From Granulosicoccus antarcticus IMCC3135 (GTDB taxonomy: Bacteria > Pseudomonadota > Gammaproteobacteria > Granulosicoccales > Granulosicoccaceae): a stretch of DNA of 64,000 nucleotides. The position numbers and the translations under genes are program-made. The notes beneath the pieces are model-generated. The model did not search any database and had not been told where the DNA came from. It saw only the letters and a list, made by a program, of their open reading frames with translations. Within the stretch, counting starts at the first letter, position 1. Each line of letters begins with the position of its first letter. Shown one piece after another: positions 19,000-27,523 of this stretch. The stretch is from contig NZ_CP018632.1 of assembly GCF_002215215.1 (NCBI RefSeq), positions 5,886,501 through 5,950,500 on the forward strand. The letters run 5' to 3'.

Positions 19000-20307
19000 T
19001 CAGAGCGACAGATCAAACGTTTCATCGGGGAAATATTTCTTGAGGCGAACATCAGCCGAACGCGCGTGTCCCTCCATACCTTCGAGCCGTGAGATTCTGG
19101 CGGTGGCCCCAGCCACGGACTTGGAACCGTCTCGGGTAGCCTGCTGCCAGGTAACCACTTTCATGTACTTGTGAACAGACAGGCCGCCTGTGTATTTGGC
19201 TGAGCGTGATGTTGGCAGAACGTGATTGGTTCCCGACGCCTTGTCACCGAACGACACCGTGGTTTCCTCACCCAGAAACAAGGAGCCGTAGCATTGCAGA
19301 CGCTCAAGCCACCATGGCAGATCTTCTGCCTGCACGGTCAGATGCTCGGGCGCGTAGTCATCAGAGGTTGCTGCCATCTCTTCACGATCATCACAGACAA
19401 TCACTTCTGCATAATCACGCCATGCCGCCTCGGCACTCAGCCTGTTGGTTTCAGGCAGATCAGCAATCAAGTCGGGAACCATTTGCATGACTTTCTCAGC
19501 CAGAGCTTCGTCGGATGTCACCAGCCAGACCGGCGAGTTGTAACCGTGCTCTGCCTGACTGACCAGATCGGTGGCGACGATAAATGGATCCGCGGTACCG
19601 TCTGCCAGAATGAGACTATCCGTAGGGCCTGCAATCATGTCGATACCGACACGGCCATACAGAATACGCTTGGCTTCGGCCACGAACTGGTTCCCGGGAC
19701 CAACCAGAATATCGGCCTTGGGCAATCCAAACAGACCGAATGTCATCGCGGCAACCCCCTGCACGCCGCCCATGGCCAGTATCTTGTCAGCACCACACAG
19801 ATTGGCAGCAAAGATGATGGCAGGGGCAATTCCCACACCGGGTCGTGGCGGCGAGCAGGCCACAATATGATCACAACCAGCGACCTTGGCCGTTGTGACC
19901 GTCATGATGGCACTGGCAATATGACTATACCGACCCCCAGGTACATAGCAGCCAACCGCACGACATGGAATGACCTTCTGTCCGAGAGTAAACCCTGGCA
20001 CAACTTCCAGCTCCACGTTCTGCATGGTCTGCTTTTGCACTTCGGCAAACCGGCGAACATTATCATGAGCAAAGATGATGTCCTCTTTCAGTTGTTGAGG
20101 CACCGCATCGCTAGCCGCCGCTATCTCCTCTTCAGTGAGTAGAACGTTGCCCTCATAGCGGTCGAACTTTTCGGCATAACGCAAGGCCGCCTCATCGCCA
20201 CCGGCTTCGATGTCGGAGAGTATCGTCCGCACCGTCTCGCCGACATCGGTGGCATCGCTGGTTGCGGTCTTTGTGGCTTTCTTGAGATATTTCCTGGTCA
20301 TCGTCAT
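19000..20307 (-). CDS. hpsN: HisD-family dehydrogenase, probable sulfopropanediol 3-dehydrogenase
   Basis: The 435-residue protein belongs to the histidinol dehydrogenase family. Zinc and catalytic residues are kept: Gln and His in SQAEHGYN, the Glu-His pair in YAPEHLTV, Asp in FGDKASGTNHVLPTS, and the C-terminal His in RLEGMEGHARS. Histidine biosynthesis is unlikely because no other his gene is near. The neighbours are a TRAP transporter and sulfopyruvate decarboxylase. HpsN of Cupriavidus pinatubonensis is a HisD homologue that oxidises DHPS to sulfolactate with NAD, which fits this operon exactly. It lies five bases after dctM. Confidence 0.82.
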   Translation of the reverse strand: MTMTRKYLKKATKTATSDATDVGETVRTILSDIEAGGDEAALRYAEKFDRYEGNVLLTEEEIAAASDAVPQQLKEDIIFAHDNVRRFAEVQKQTMQNVELEVVPGFTLGQKVIPCRAVGCYVPGGRYSHIASAIMTVTTAKVAGCDHIVACSPPRPGVGIAPAIIFAANLCGADKILAMGGVQGVAAMTFGLFGLPKADILVGPGNQFVAEAKRILYGRVGIDMIAGPTDSLILADGTADPFIVATDLVSQAEHGYNSPVWLVTSDEALAEKVMQMVPDLIADLPETNRLSAEAAWRDYAEVIVCDDREEMAATSDDYAPEHLTVQAEDLPWWLERLQCYGSLFLGEETTVSFGDKASGTNHVLPTSRSAKYTGGLSVHKYMKVVTWQQATRDGSKSVAGATARISRLEGMEGHARSADVRLKKYFPDETFDLSL

Positions 20308-20312
20308 TAATC

Positions 20313-21644
20313 CTATCCGTATATATCACTTAAAAAAACAGTGGAAACCCATGGCACGAAGGCAATCAGCAATACCACCAGAAGCATGAAAAAGACGAAC
20401 GGTACGGCCCTGACAGCAATTTTCAGAATGGACTCGCCGGTCAGGCCAGATACCACAAACAGATTTAACCCCAGAGGCGGTGTAATGAAGCCGACTCCCA
20501 GGGAGGTAATCATCATGATGCAGAACTGAATTTCGTTCATGCCGATTTCGTTGGCCAGCGGCATGAGTATGGGCGCGAGTATGACGATATTGGGCGTGGT
20601 CTCCATGACACAACCTGCCGCGATCAAGATGAAAATCATCAGTAGAATCAGCAGATACGGATTGTCGGTAATCGACGTTACCGCAAATACAAACCCCTGC
20701 GGCACACCCATGGCAGCCAGTGTCTGCGCCAACGGCAGCGAGAACGCCACGATAGGCAGAATGACTCCGTTAACTTTTGCCGAACCAATCAGCATCGATG
20801 GAAAGTCGGATAGCTTCAAGGTACCCAGAATGAATCCCAAGATGATGGTGACAGTTACTGCCGTGGCGCCCGCCTCCGTCGGAGTCAAGCGACCCGAGAA
20901 GATGCCGTAGAAAATAATGCCCGGCACCAGAAAGGCATACCAACCGCCCTTGATGGCTTTCATGAAATTGGTGAACCATTCTCCAAAACTCATCAAGCCA
21001 CCACCCTCGTAGGCGTAGCGTCTGTTCATGACGATATTGGTTACAAGAATGGACAGCAACACCAGAATGCCTGGGATCAGTGCCGCCTGGAACAAGGTCG
21101 ATGCTGATATGCCGAGAACCAGACCAATGACAATATAGGCGATGGAGGGCGGAATCAGAATTCCGGTACAGGCACCCGCTGCAACCAGTGCACAGGCATA
21201 AGGACGTGGATAACCACTCTCAACCAGGCGGTCGATCGTCATGCGTCCCACGGCTGCGGCACCTGCGGCATCAGACCCGGAAATAGCAGAAAACATCCCG
21301 CACACCAGAACCGTCGCAGAACCGAATCCGCCCTTCGCCCAGCAGGTCAATGCCTCTGCCACGTCGAGGAATTTGCGACTAAGCCCGGTTCGCACAAGGG
21401 CATCACCCGTCAGAATGAACAGCGGGATAGCCGTTAATGCAAAGGCATCTATGCCTTCGAAAAGTGATTCACCCAATAGTGACATCGGAAGAACATCCGA
21501 TAACACCAGCATACCGACCGCACAAGCGCCAATGGCTGCCCAGACAGGTATTCCCAGCGCGCAGAAAAGAACGAAGATCAACACCGGACCGTAGAAGGAC
21601 CAGCTCAGTTCAACCGCTTGATTTTGAAGATTTTGCCAAAGCAT
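20313..21644 (-). CDS. TRAP transporter large permease (DctM-type)
   Basis: This is a polytopic protein of about 443 residues with roughly a dozen membrane segments. DctM-type signatures include the region SGSDAAGAAAVGRMTI and the late V-G-F-I-T-P-P-L-G-L-N motif. It forms the sodium-driven channel of a tripartite transporter with the adjacent small permease and binding protein. I prefer the ATG at 21642-21644 (MLWQNL), which has GAGAG upstream. A TTG five codons earlier would overlap the dctQ stop. Cargo is probably DHPS, by operon context. Confidence 0.92.
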   Translation of the reverse strand: MLWQNLQNQAVELSWSFYGPVLIFVLFCALGIPVWAAIGACAVGMLVLSDVLPMSLLGESLFEGIDAFALTAIPLFILTGDALVRTGLSRKFLDVAEALTCWAKGGFGSATVLVCGMFSAISGSDAAGAAAVGRMTIDRLVESGYPRPYACALVAAGACTGILIPPSIAYIVIGLVLGISASTLFQAALIPGILVLLSILVTNIVMNRRYAYEGGGLMSFGEWFTNFMKAIKGGWYAFLVPGIIFYGIFSGRLTPTEAGATAVTVTIILGFILGTLKLSDFPSMLIGSAKVNGVILPIVAFSLPLAQTLAAMGVPQGFVFAVTSITDNPYLLILLMIFILIAAGCVMETTPNIVILAPILMPLANEIGMNEIQFCIMMITSLGVGFITPPLGLNLFVVSGLTGESILKIAVRAVPFVFFMLLVVLLIAFVPWVSTVFLSDIYG

Positions 21645-21655
21645 GTTGTTGTCTC

Positions 21656-22171
21656 TCAATCAAACATCTTGTTGCCTTCGAACACAGGTCTGCCTGCCAG
21701 CAGATCTCCCATGTCTCGGCGTAAGGATTGCAATAGTCGAAAGACGACGAGGCTGAAGCCTATTGGCACGGCCATCAGAAACCAGACTTTAGACACACGC
21801 AGGCCGTGCGTTACCGACCCGAACTTCCAACTCACAGCCACGGTCTCGAAGGACCAGTAGAGTGCCAATGCCGCGATGACCAGCATCACCACATCACCCA
21901 ACATATAGAGCAAGGCTTTGGTTCTTGGTCCGACATAGTGGTACAGCACATCAATCCGAATATGAGCTCGCTCCTTGACGGCAGCCGCGGCTCCAATCCA
22001 TGCCAGATAGATGAATGAATAACGCACTATCTCTTCGCCCCAGATCGACGAGTAAGAAAATATTTCTCGACGTAAAACCTCGATAGTCATCGTCGACACC
22101 AGCAAGGTATAAAAGACCAGCAATGCCCAGCGCTCGGCATTCTGGTTCAGCTCACGCAATAACCGTCTCAT
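21656..22171 (-). CDS. TRAP transporter small permease (DctQ-type)
   Basis: This 171-residue protein has four predicted membrane segments (about residues 15-37, 47-65, 88-110 and 127-150). It carries the family pattern W-G-E-E-I-V-R-Y-S-F-I-Y-L-A-W-I-G-A after the second segment. The ATG follows AGAGGATTC. It is directly upstream of dctM and downstream of the binding-protein gene, the usual order P-Q-M. Confidence 0.92.
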   Translation of the reverse strand: MRRLLRELNQNAERWALLVFYTLLVSTMTIEVLRREIFSYSSIWGEEIVRYSFIYLAWIGAAAAVKERAHIRIDVLYHYVGPRTKALLYMLGDVVMLVIAALALYWSFETVAVSWKFGSVTHGLRVSKVWFLMAVPIGFSLVVFRLLQSLRRDMGDLLAGRPVFEGNKMFD

Positions 22172-22264
22172 TTGAATCCTCTACCTGCTCGCAAAGTGCC
22201 GGGATTGCAGTGCGCAACCCGACTCCGTACCGAATCAATCCGGCCCCTTCATGAACAAATTGAA

Positions 22265-23419
22265 TCAGGCGTCGTGAACGTAGTAACGCCCCAGGGTTCC
22301 TGCGCTCTCTTCCAGCTGACTGAACACATCCATTGAGCCGGCAAGCTCAGTCTTGAACTGATCCCACTCACTACGCTGATAGCCACCCGCCGCTTTCCAC
22401 TCGGCTAGTTGTTCCTCGTTCAGAGAATGGAATTGAACACCGGATTTGATCAGCTCTGCCATTGCGTAAGCACGTGCGGCCGGTACTTTGGCCAGGTTCT
22501 GCTGAGTGGTGATTTCTGAGGCAAACTCGATTCCGGCTTGAACATCAGCGGGCAGAGAGTTGAACCATTCCAGGTTGCAGGAGAACACCTGACCATCAGG
22601 TACTGCCTGCGTGAAAGTGACATGACTCAAGATATCCTTGAACCCGAATACGAACAACGCACCTACAGAAGGGTCAAGTGCATCGGCAACACCTTGCTTG
22701 ATGGCAGACGGTGTTTCACCCCATGAGATAGGCGTCGGATTGGCACCGACCATCTTGTAGTACTGCTGCAGCATTTGCGAGCCAGGGACACGAAATTTAA
22801 TGCCTTCCATATCACCAGGCGTCAGTACGGGACCCGCACCACCTTTGCGAAGTGCAACGACGCGTGGATCAATGACCGCGTAATAGAGAATCTTGAAACC
22901 CTTTGCTTCTACTCCGGGGTGAATCTGATCTTTCCATGCTGCGGAGCTGACCAGATTGGCAAACCGCTGATTAGAGCCACAGAAATAAGGCAGGTTGATC
23001 AGATCAACGGCAGGCGCAAAGGGTGCAAAGTTGGATAGTGAATGTTGCGCTGCCTGAATGGTACCGCCCTGAACTTTTTGTACCAGTGCATCACCGGTGC
23101 CCAACTGGCCTCCGGGTGCCAGTTTCACGTAAACCTTGCCTTGGGTGACGTTCTGAATATTTTCTTTCAAATCCAGTTGCATGATCGGATAACTGCGAGA
23201 GGCCCCCAACACATAAGCCGAGGCAATGATCATGGTGTGATCAGCTTCAGACTCGCGTGACTTCTCCTCTTTCGCCGTTTGTGCAACTGCGGCTTCTGAA
23301 GACAGCATGCCTGCGGCTCCCAGCACCATGGCAGCTGTAAACGCGCCCGATCCTGTCAGCTTCAGGAAATTACGTCGTTCTGCTGAGGCCTTTTCTGTTT
23401 CGGTTTTGATATCGAACAT
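22265..23419 (-). CDS. TRAP transporter substrate-binding protein (DctP-type), Tat signal
   Basis: This 384-residue periplasmic binding protein has a twin-arginine signal (ERRNFLKLTG at residues 15-24, then a hydrophobic stretch ending A-A-V-A-Q). Tat export means it folds in the cytoplasm first. The conserved core includes the APGGQLGTGDALVQKVQGG region and the late KFRVPGSQM helix region. It is the second gene of the operon, five bases after the small membrane protein. GGAG lies nine bases before the ATG. The probable ligand is a C3 sulfonate, by context. Confidence 0.92.
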   Translation of the reverse strand: MFDIKTETEKASAERRNFLKLTGSGAFTAAMVLGAAGMLSSEAAVAQTAKEEKSRESEADHTMIIASAYVLGASRSYPIMQLDLKENIQNVTQGKVYVKLAPGGQLGTGDALVQKVQGGTIQAAQHSLSNFAPFAPAVDLINLPYFCGSNQRFANLVSSAAWKDQIHPGVEAKGFKILYYAVIDPRVVALRKGGAGPVLTPGDMEGIKFRVPGSQMLQQYYKMVGANPTPISWGETPSAIKQGVADALDPSVGALFVFGFKDILSHVTFTQAVPDGQVFSCNLEWFNSLPADVQAGIEFASEITTQQNLAKVPAARAYAMAELIKSGVQFHSLNEEQLAEWKAAGGYQRSEWDQFKTELAGSMDVFSQLEESAGTLGRYYVHDA

Positions 23420-23424
23420 TGGCT

Positions 23425-23649
23425 CTACTCCAAGGTGTCTGAAAGTTTGTTTTTTGCTGAATTCGCCTTCTCGCGGCGTTCTAATTCAACGATGGCAAAG
23501 GTGAAACACACACTCGCAAGAACAAGTGCCAGGACAGCCGCAACATTTGATAAAAACGCGGCTTTCCAGTAAGCCCCAGCAACCACATCCGCAAAATAAA
23601 TAGCCATAAAACAAGCTGTTAATAGCAACATCAACCGACTACTTTTCAA
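23425..23649 (-). CDS. Small two-segment membrane protein leading the TRAP operon
   Basis: The reading frame is open much further upstream. A TTG at 23647-23649 with GGAG seven bases before it gives a 74-residue protein with two membrane segments (about residues 6-25 and 31-52) and a charged C-terminal tail. This start lies downstream of the LacI-type operator and its -10 box, which would otherwise be inside the coding region. It ends five bases before dctP. I do not recognise the family. It could be an accessory part of the transporter. Starting at ATG 23757 would give a 110-residue protein but lacks a ribosome site. Confidence 0.6.
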   Translation of the reverse strand: MKSSRLMLLLTACFMAIYFADVVAGAYWKAAFLSNVAAVLALVLASVCFTFAIVELERREKANSAKNKLSDTLE

Positions 23650-23717
23650 TTGTCTTCTCCGATGCACAACCTGGGAAAGCTTGTCAGAGGTAATTTCCGA
23701 TTCAGCTTGAAATGCAG

Positions 23718-23736
23718 TGTAAGCGCTTACATTATC
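23718..23736 (-). promoter_or_regulatory. LacI-family operator overlapping the operon promoter
   Basis: The perfect 14-base palindrome TGTAAGCGCTTACA (23718-23731) matches the LacI/GalR-family operator pattern with a central CG. On the minus strand a GATAAT -10 box (23736-23731) abuts it, which would place transcription start inside the operator. No strong -35 is seen. Binding by the divergent LacI-type regulator would block initiation of the sulfonate operon. Confidence 0.75.
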
Positions 23737-23839
23737 TATTACAACAATTCTTTTCATTTGTGAATTATTGATCATAATATAATTGCGACCCGAGACCCTG
23801 TAGCATGCATGCAGCCGCAGTGCCCTGAACCAGACAACC

Positions 23840-24859
23840 ATGAAAAAACCAGTCAACCCGACTCTCGAAGATGTTGCTCGTGTTGCCAATGCTTCAACGG
23901 CGACCATATCCCGTGCAATCAACACCCCCGACAAAGTGGCACCGGAAACTCGTCTTCGCATTCTGAACGCCATCAGAGAACTGGGCTACACACCCCACTC
24001 CGGCGGTCGGGCACTAGCATCGAATCGCAGCAACACGGTAGGTGCCATCATTCCAACCATGGCTAACGCCATGTTTGCCAGCGGCCTGCAATCATTTCAA
24101 GAGGAGCTTGCTATCGCAGGTGTCACCTTATTGGTGGCAAGCACCGGCTATGACGGCAAACATGAATTCAGCCAGATACAGTCACTGATCACTCATGGCG
24201 CTGATGGGCTCTTACTGATAGGCGCAGCTCGATTGCCCGAAACCCGAGAGTTTCTAGCGCTTCGCCAAATACCCTACGTCGTCTCCTGGTGCTATAAACC
24301 GGACCCGAAAATCCTGTTTGCAGGCTTTGACAACCACAAGGCAGCCTATGGAATGACCATGGAAGTCTTGAGACAGGGCCATCGAAAAATCGCCATGATT
24401 GCAGGCATTTCTGAAGGAAATGATCGAGCCAGCAATCGCATCAAAGGTGTAAAGCAGGCAATCAGGGACTTTGGCTCGCCAGCAAAACTGTTGAAAGTCA
24501 TGCAAACGCCCTATTCTCAAACAAAGGGTGGCGATGCATTCGCCAATTTGATGCACAAGCCGACTGTGCCTACAGCCATTATCTGCGGCAATGATGTACT
24601 GGCAGCTGGCGCTATCGTACGAGCCAGACAATTGGGTATAGCCATTCCCCGGGACGTCTCGATCACCGGCTTTGACGATATAGACATTGCAACAACCGTC
24701 TACCCCACACTGACGACCGTTCGAGTTCCACAAAGACGCATGGGGCGATCAGCCGCCAGACTCTTGCTGGAACTATTAACGACTGACAACAAACCTGCCA
24801 GCATCGAGTTCGAAACAGAGATCATTTTCCGAGAGTCACTTGCTCCGCCACCTTCGTGA
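23840..24859 (+). CDS. LacI-family transcriptional regulator
   Basis: This 339-residue repressor has an N-terminal helix-turn-helix (TLEDVARVANASTATISRA) and hinge (GRALASNRSNTVG). A periplasmic-binding-like sensor domain follows. It resembles the GntR/GguR-type LacI proteins that sense small acids. It is divergent from the operon that begins with the small membrane protein, and the shared gap contains a perfect LacI-type operator. It is therefore the probable repressor of DHPS use. The inducer is unknown. Confidence 0.92.
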   Translation: MKKPVNPTLEDVARVANASTATISRAINTPDKVAPETRLRILNAIRELGYTPHSGGRALASNRSNTVGAIIPTMANAMFASGLQSFQEELAIAGVTLLVASTGYDGKHEFSQIQSLITHGADGLLLIGAARLPETREFLALRQIPYVVSWCYKPDPKILFAGFDNHKAAYGMTMEVLRQGHRKIAMIAGISEGNDRASNRIKGVKQAIRDFGSPAKLLKVMQTPYSQTKGGDAFANLMHKPTVPTAIICGNDVLAAGAIVRARQLGIAIPRDVSITGFDDIDIATTVYPTLTTVRVPQRRMGRSAARLLLELLTTDNKPASIEFETEIIFRESLAPPPS

Positions 24860-24862
24860 CAA

Positions 24863-25045
24863 TCAGCTTTCGTGCGGTCCCCGCATCTCATTGATGGCCG
24901 TTCGAACAGCGCGCCAACGCTCAGCCTCTTCGCTGTTCCCCGCCTCCTCGAATTGCCTGGCTTTCTGCGCGGCCTCTACTTCAGCCTCGTTACCGTGCCT
25001 CTCATAGAGCACGCGCGCATATTCGGCGATCTTCGTCATTTCCAT
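24863..25045 (-). CDS. Conserved 60-residue small protein
   Basis: This short, highly charged, alanine/glutamate-rich helical protein has the core AEAAQKARQFEEAGNSEEAE. I recall very similar small proteins in many marine alpha- and gammaproteobacteria, with no known function. No signal or membrane segment is present. Its stop codon lies three bases from the stop of the convergent lacI-type gene. An alternative ATG two codons in is possible. Confidence 0.7.
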   Translation of the reverse strand: MEMTKIAEYARVLYERHGNEAEVEAAQKARQFEEAGNSEEAERWRAVRTAINEMRGPHES

Positions 25046-25180
25046 AACCTAGTACCCCCTTGAACTTCTGAGTGCGCAAGCATTTGCTTGCATTTAGCTT
25101 ATTCGACGAATCTTCAGACTACCACGCTCAGCACAAGACTGAAATGCCCTGCTTCAGAATCCAGGCAATATTCAGGAATA

Positions 25181-26533
25181 TTACGCGCCACGAGCCTGGC
25201 GCCGTTCAATCTGCTGTATCAGTAAATCCACATGCTGACGCAGTGCATATAATTCATGCGCGTAACCCAGGGGAACCTCAATTTCTCGTGCCTCATCCTC
25301 GATACGCGCAAGCTCAGCCAGACAACGCTTGAGGGCAGCCGGCGAGCTATCCTCCGAGGCGGATTGGTCGATAGCCTGTACCTCTTCATACCAGCGAAAC
25401 ACTTTCTTGCGAACAGTCCAGCGATAGGCTGGCGGTAGCATCCTCGACAATGGCAGCAACAAGGCCAACAGTGGCAGTGCCAGCAGCTTGAGTCGATCCA
25501 CCAGATTGGCTGCCCAGAAAGGCAGATAGCGTAACAGGAATGGCACGCCATACTTGTAGTACCGCTCAGCATCTGCACTGAGCGGAAAATCCAGAAAATC
25601 TGGCGAAGGAAATCTTTCCGCCCTGGAAAACAGTGTATCCCGTTGCGCCACCTTGGCTGCCGCCCGCATCATCAGATCACCCAGAGCAGGATGCAGTTCA
25701 CTGCTGGCAACCAGTGTGGCGGCAACCGAGATCAGCTGAATGTCTTCCGAAGGCCGATCATCGGCAAGGTCAATAACGCCACGCGGTAGTGTCAGGTGTG
25801 AAAACCATTTATTGCGACGCTCATAAGCCTCAGCCCGTGCAACACTCATGAGCTGAATGAGGGGGTCCTGCAACAGTGTCTGGACCATCGGTGCGTTGAC
25901 TGACGACACCGTCAACACAGCATCAATGCTGCCCTCCGCAAGAGCATCCACGGCACGGCCACCCGACAATGGCAGCAAGGTCACCGCGGGTTCGCGCAAA
26001 TCATTGTCAGCAAGTAACTGCAAGGCAACGTGCCGAGTACCACTACCCTCAGCCCCCACAGCCACTCGCAGACCGGCAAGCTCACCGATACTGCGCAATC
26101 TAGTCTGCTGACTGGAGAACAACCACAAGGGTTCGAAATCGACACTCGCCAGTCCACGCAGTTTCGGATAGTCAGCTGAGTTGGCAATACCGGACTGCAG
26201 AAAGGCCACCTGAACCTTATCATCCGAGTCCAGCAATGCCAGGTTCTCAACTGAACCTGCGCTCTCACGCAGCTCAAGAGTGACACCTTCTTTCGAGAAC
26301 TCATCAGCCAGCTTCAAGGCAAACGCATGATAGGCCCCATCCGGACTACCGCTGGCCATAACCAGCGTGTCCGGCGGTGCCGGTTCAACGAACTGGTAAG
26401 TCACCCAGAGGGCGGCAGCCACCAGCAAGGCGGTGCCACCATAAACCCCCAGACTGGGCAGCAAGGTTTTCATTCGACGTTTGAATCGTTTGCGACCGTC
26501 AATTTTAGCGGGGTTTTTTTCCTGATTAGACAT
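25181..26533 (-). CDS. TAXI-family TRAP solute-binding protein, membrane-anchored at both ends
   Basis: The 450-residue protein has an N-terminal membrane anchor (about residues 28-48) and a periplasmic TAXI (TRAP-associated extracytoplasmic immunogenic) domain with V-M-A-S-G-S-P-D-G-A-Y-H near its start. A second hydrophobic stretch follows (about 345-365), then a charged cytoplasmic tail with helical heptads. The TAXI permease is absent. The tethered layout with a cytoplasmic tail suggests sensing or chaperoning rather than plain import. The start is 12 bases after hflC, so it probably belongs to the hflKC transcript. Confidence 0.85.
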   Translation of the reverse strand: MSNQEKNPAKIDGRKRFKRRMKTLLPSLGVYGGTALLVAAALWVTYQFVEPAPPDTLVMASGSPDGAYHAFALKLADEFSKEGVTLELRESAGSVENLALLDSDDKVQVAFLQSGIANSADYPKLRGLASVDFEPLWLFSSQQTRLRSIGELAGLRVAVGAEGSGTRHVALQLLADNDLREPAVTLLPLSGGRAVDALAEGSIDAVLTVSSVNAPMVQTLLQDPLIQLMSVARAEAYERRNKWFSHLTLPRGVIDLADDRPSEDIQLISVAATLVASSELHPALGDLMMRAAAKVAQRDTLFSRAERFPSPDFLDFPLSADAERYYKYGVPFLLRYLPFWAANLVDRLKLLALPLLALLLPLSRMLPPAYRWTVRKKVFRWYEEVQAIDQSASEDSSPAALKRCLAELARIEDEAREIEVPLGYAHELYALRQHVDLLIQQIERRQARGA

Positions 26534-26545
26534 AGTAACTGTAAC

Positions 26546-27523
26546 TTATGGGCTGTCTTCACCGTCGGCAGGGTTCATCGACTTCAGATACTCAAAGGCT
26601 TCGCTGGACGTGGACATGATCAAGGTCGAATTATCATCCAGCACCGTTCGGTACATATCCATGGTCTTCTGGAATTCATAGAAGTCCACAGACTCGTCCG
26701 ACTGGTTATAGGCCTTGGCATAGATCTCCGTCGCCTTGGCATCGGCATCACCCCGAATCTCCTCGACTTCACGATAGGCTTCCGAACGAATTCGGTTCAG
26801 TTCGCGCTCTCTGTTTCCGTTGATGCGAGCTGCCTCACCATTACCTTCAGAACGAAATCGTTCAGCAATCTGCCGCCGCTCACTGATCATCCGATCGTAG
26901 ATCTTGGGCCGTACGCTTTCGTTGTAATTGACACGCTTGAAGCGAATGTCCGTCAATTCGATACCAAACACTTCAACCTTGGGGGCCGCAGCGGCATAAA
27001 TTTCTTCCTCAACCAGGGCCCTTCCCTTACTCATGGGTACCAGTCCACCCAGGGTATCCAGGTCGGCTTCGGACAACGAGGCATCCCGTAAAGGCTCTCG
27101 CCCCTTGGTGGTCCTGACCAGTTCTATCAACTCATGCCGGGCCACCGCGTTACGTGTCTCACTGCCCAGGATATCGTCGAGTCGTGACTGTGCACTACGT
27201 TCATCCCGGAGGCGCAGAAAATACTGCAATGGATCAACAATGCGCCAGCGTGCGAACAGGTCGACCGCAATGTAGAGCTTGTCTTTGGTTGGCATATTGC
27301 TCGGCTGGCCATCCCATTCCAGAATGCGCTTGTCGACCGGATTCACTTGCTGGATAAAAGGGATCTTGAACTTCAGACCCGCTTCAGTCTTCGGGTCACC
27401 CACCGGCTTGCCGAATTGCGTGATGATGACCTGCTTGGTTTCATCAACGGTATACAGCGCTCCCGAAACAACCAGTAAAGCGGCGACGACAATGATGCCA
27501 AGAATGATGGAGGTAATTTTCAT
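26546..27523 (-). CDS. hflC: HflC, FtsH protease modulator
   Basis: HflC is an SPFH/prohibitin-family protein. It forms with HflK the periplasmic cage around FtsH and so limits its action on membrane proteins. One N-terminal membrane segment (residues 5-24) precedes the band-7 domain, and a coiled-coil helix rich in E/R/A follows (about 205-270). The start overlaps the hflK stop by four bases (ATGA), indicating translational coupling. Length 325 aa is normal. Confidence 0.95.
   Translation of the reverse strand: MKITSIILGIIVVAALLVVSGALYTVDETKQVIITQFGKPVGDPKTEAGLKFKIPFIQQVNPVDKRILEWDGQPSNMPTKDKLYIAVDLFARWRIVDPLQYFLRLRDERSAQSRLDDILGSETRNAVARHELIELVRTTKGREPLRDASLSEADLDTLGGLVPMSKGRALVEEEIYAAAAPKVEVFGIELTDIRFKRVNYNESVRPKIYDRMISERRQIAERFRSEGNGEAARINGNRERELNRIRSEAYREVEEIRGDADAKATEIYAKAYNQSDESVDFYEFQKTMDMYRTVLDDNSTLIMSTSSEAFEYLKSMNPADGEDSP

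Noticed and set aside
19000-20307. Histidinol dehydrogenase of histidine synthesis
   Set aside because: The catalytic residues are shared by the family, but no his genes are near and the TRAP/ComDE context points to a sulfonate substrate.
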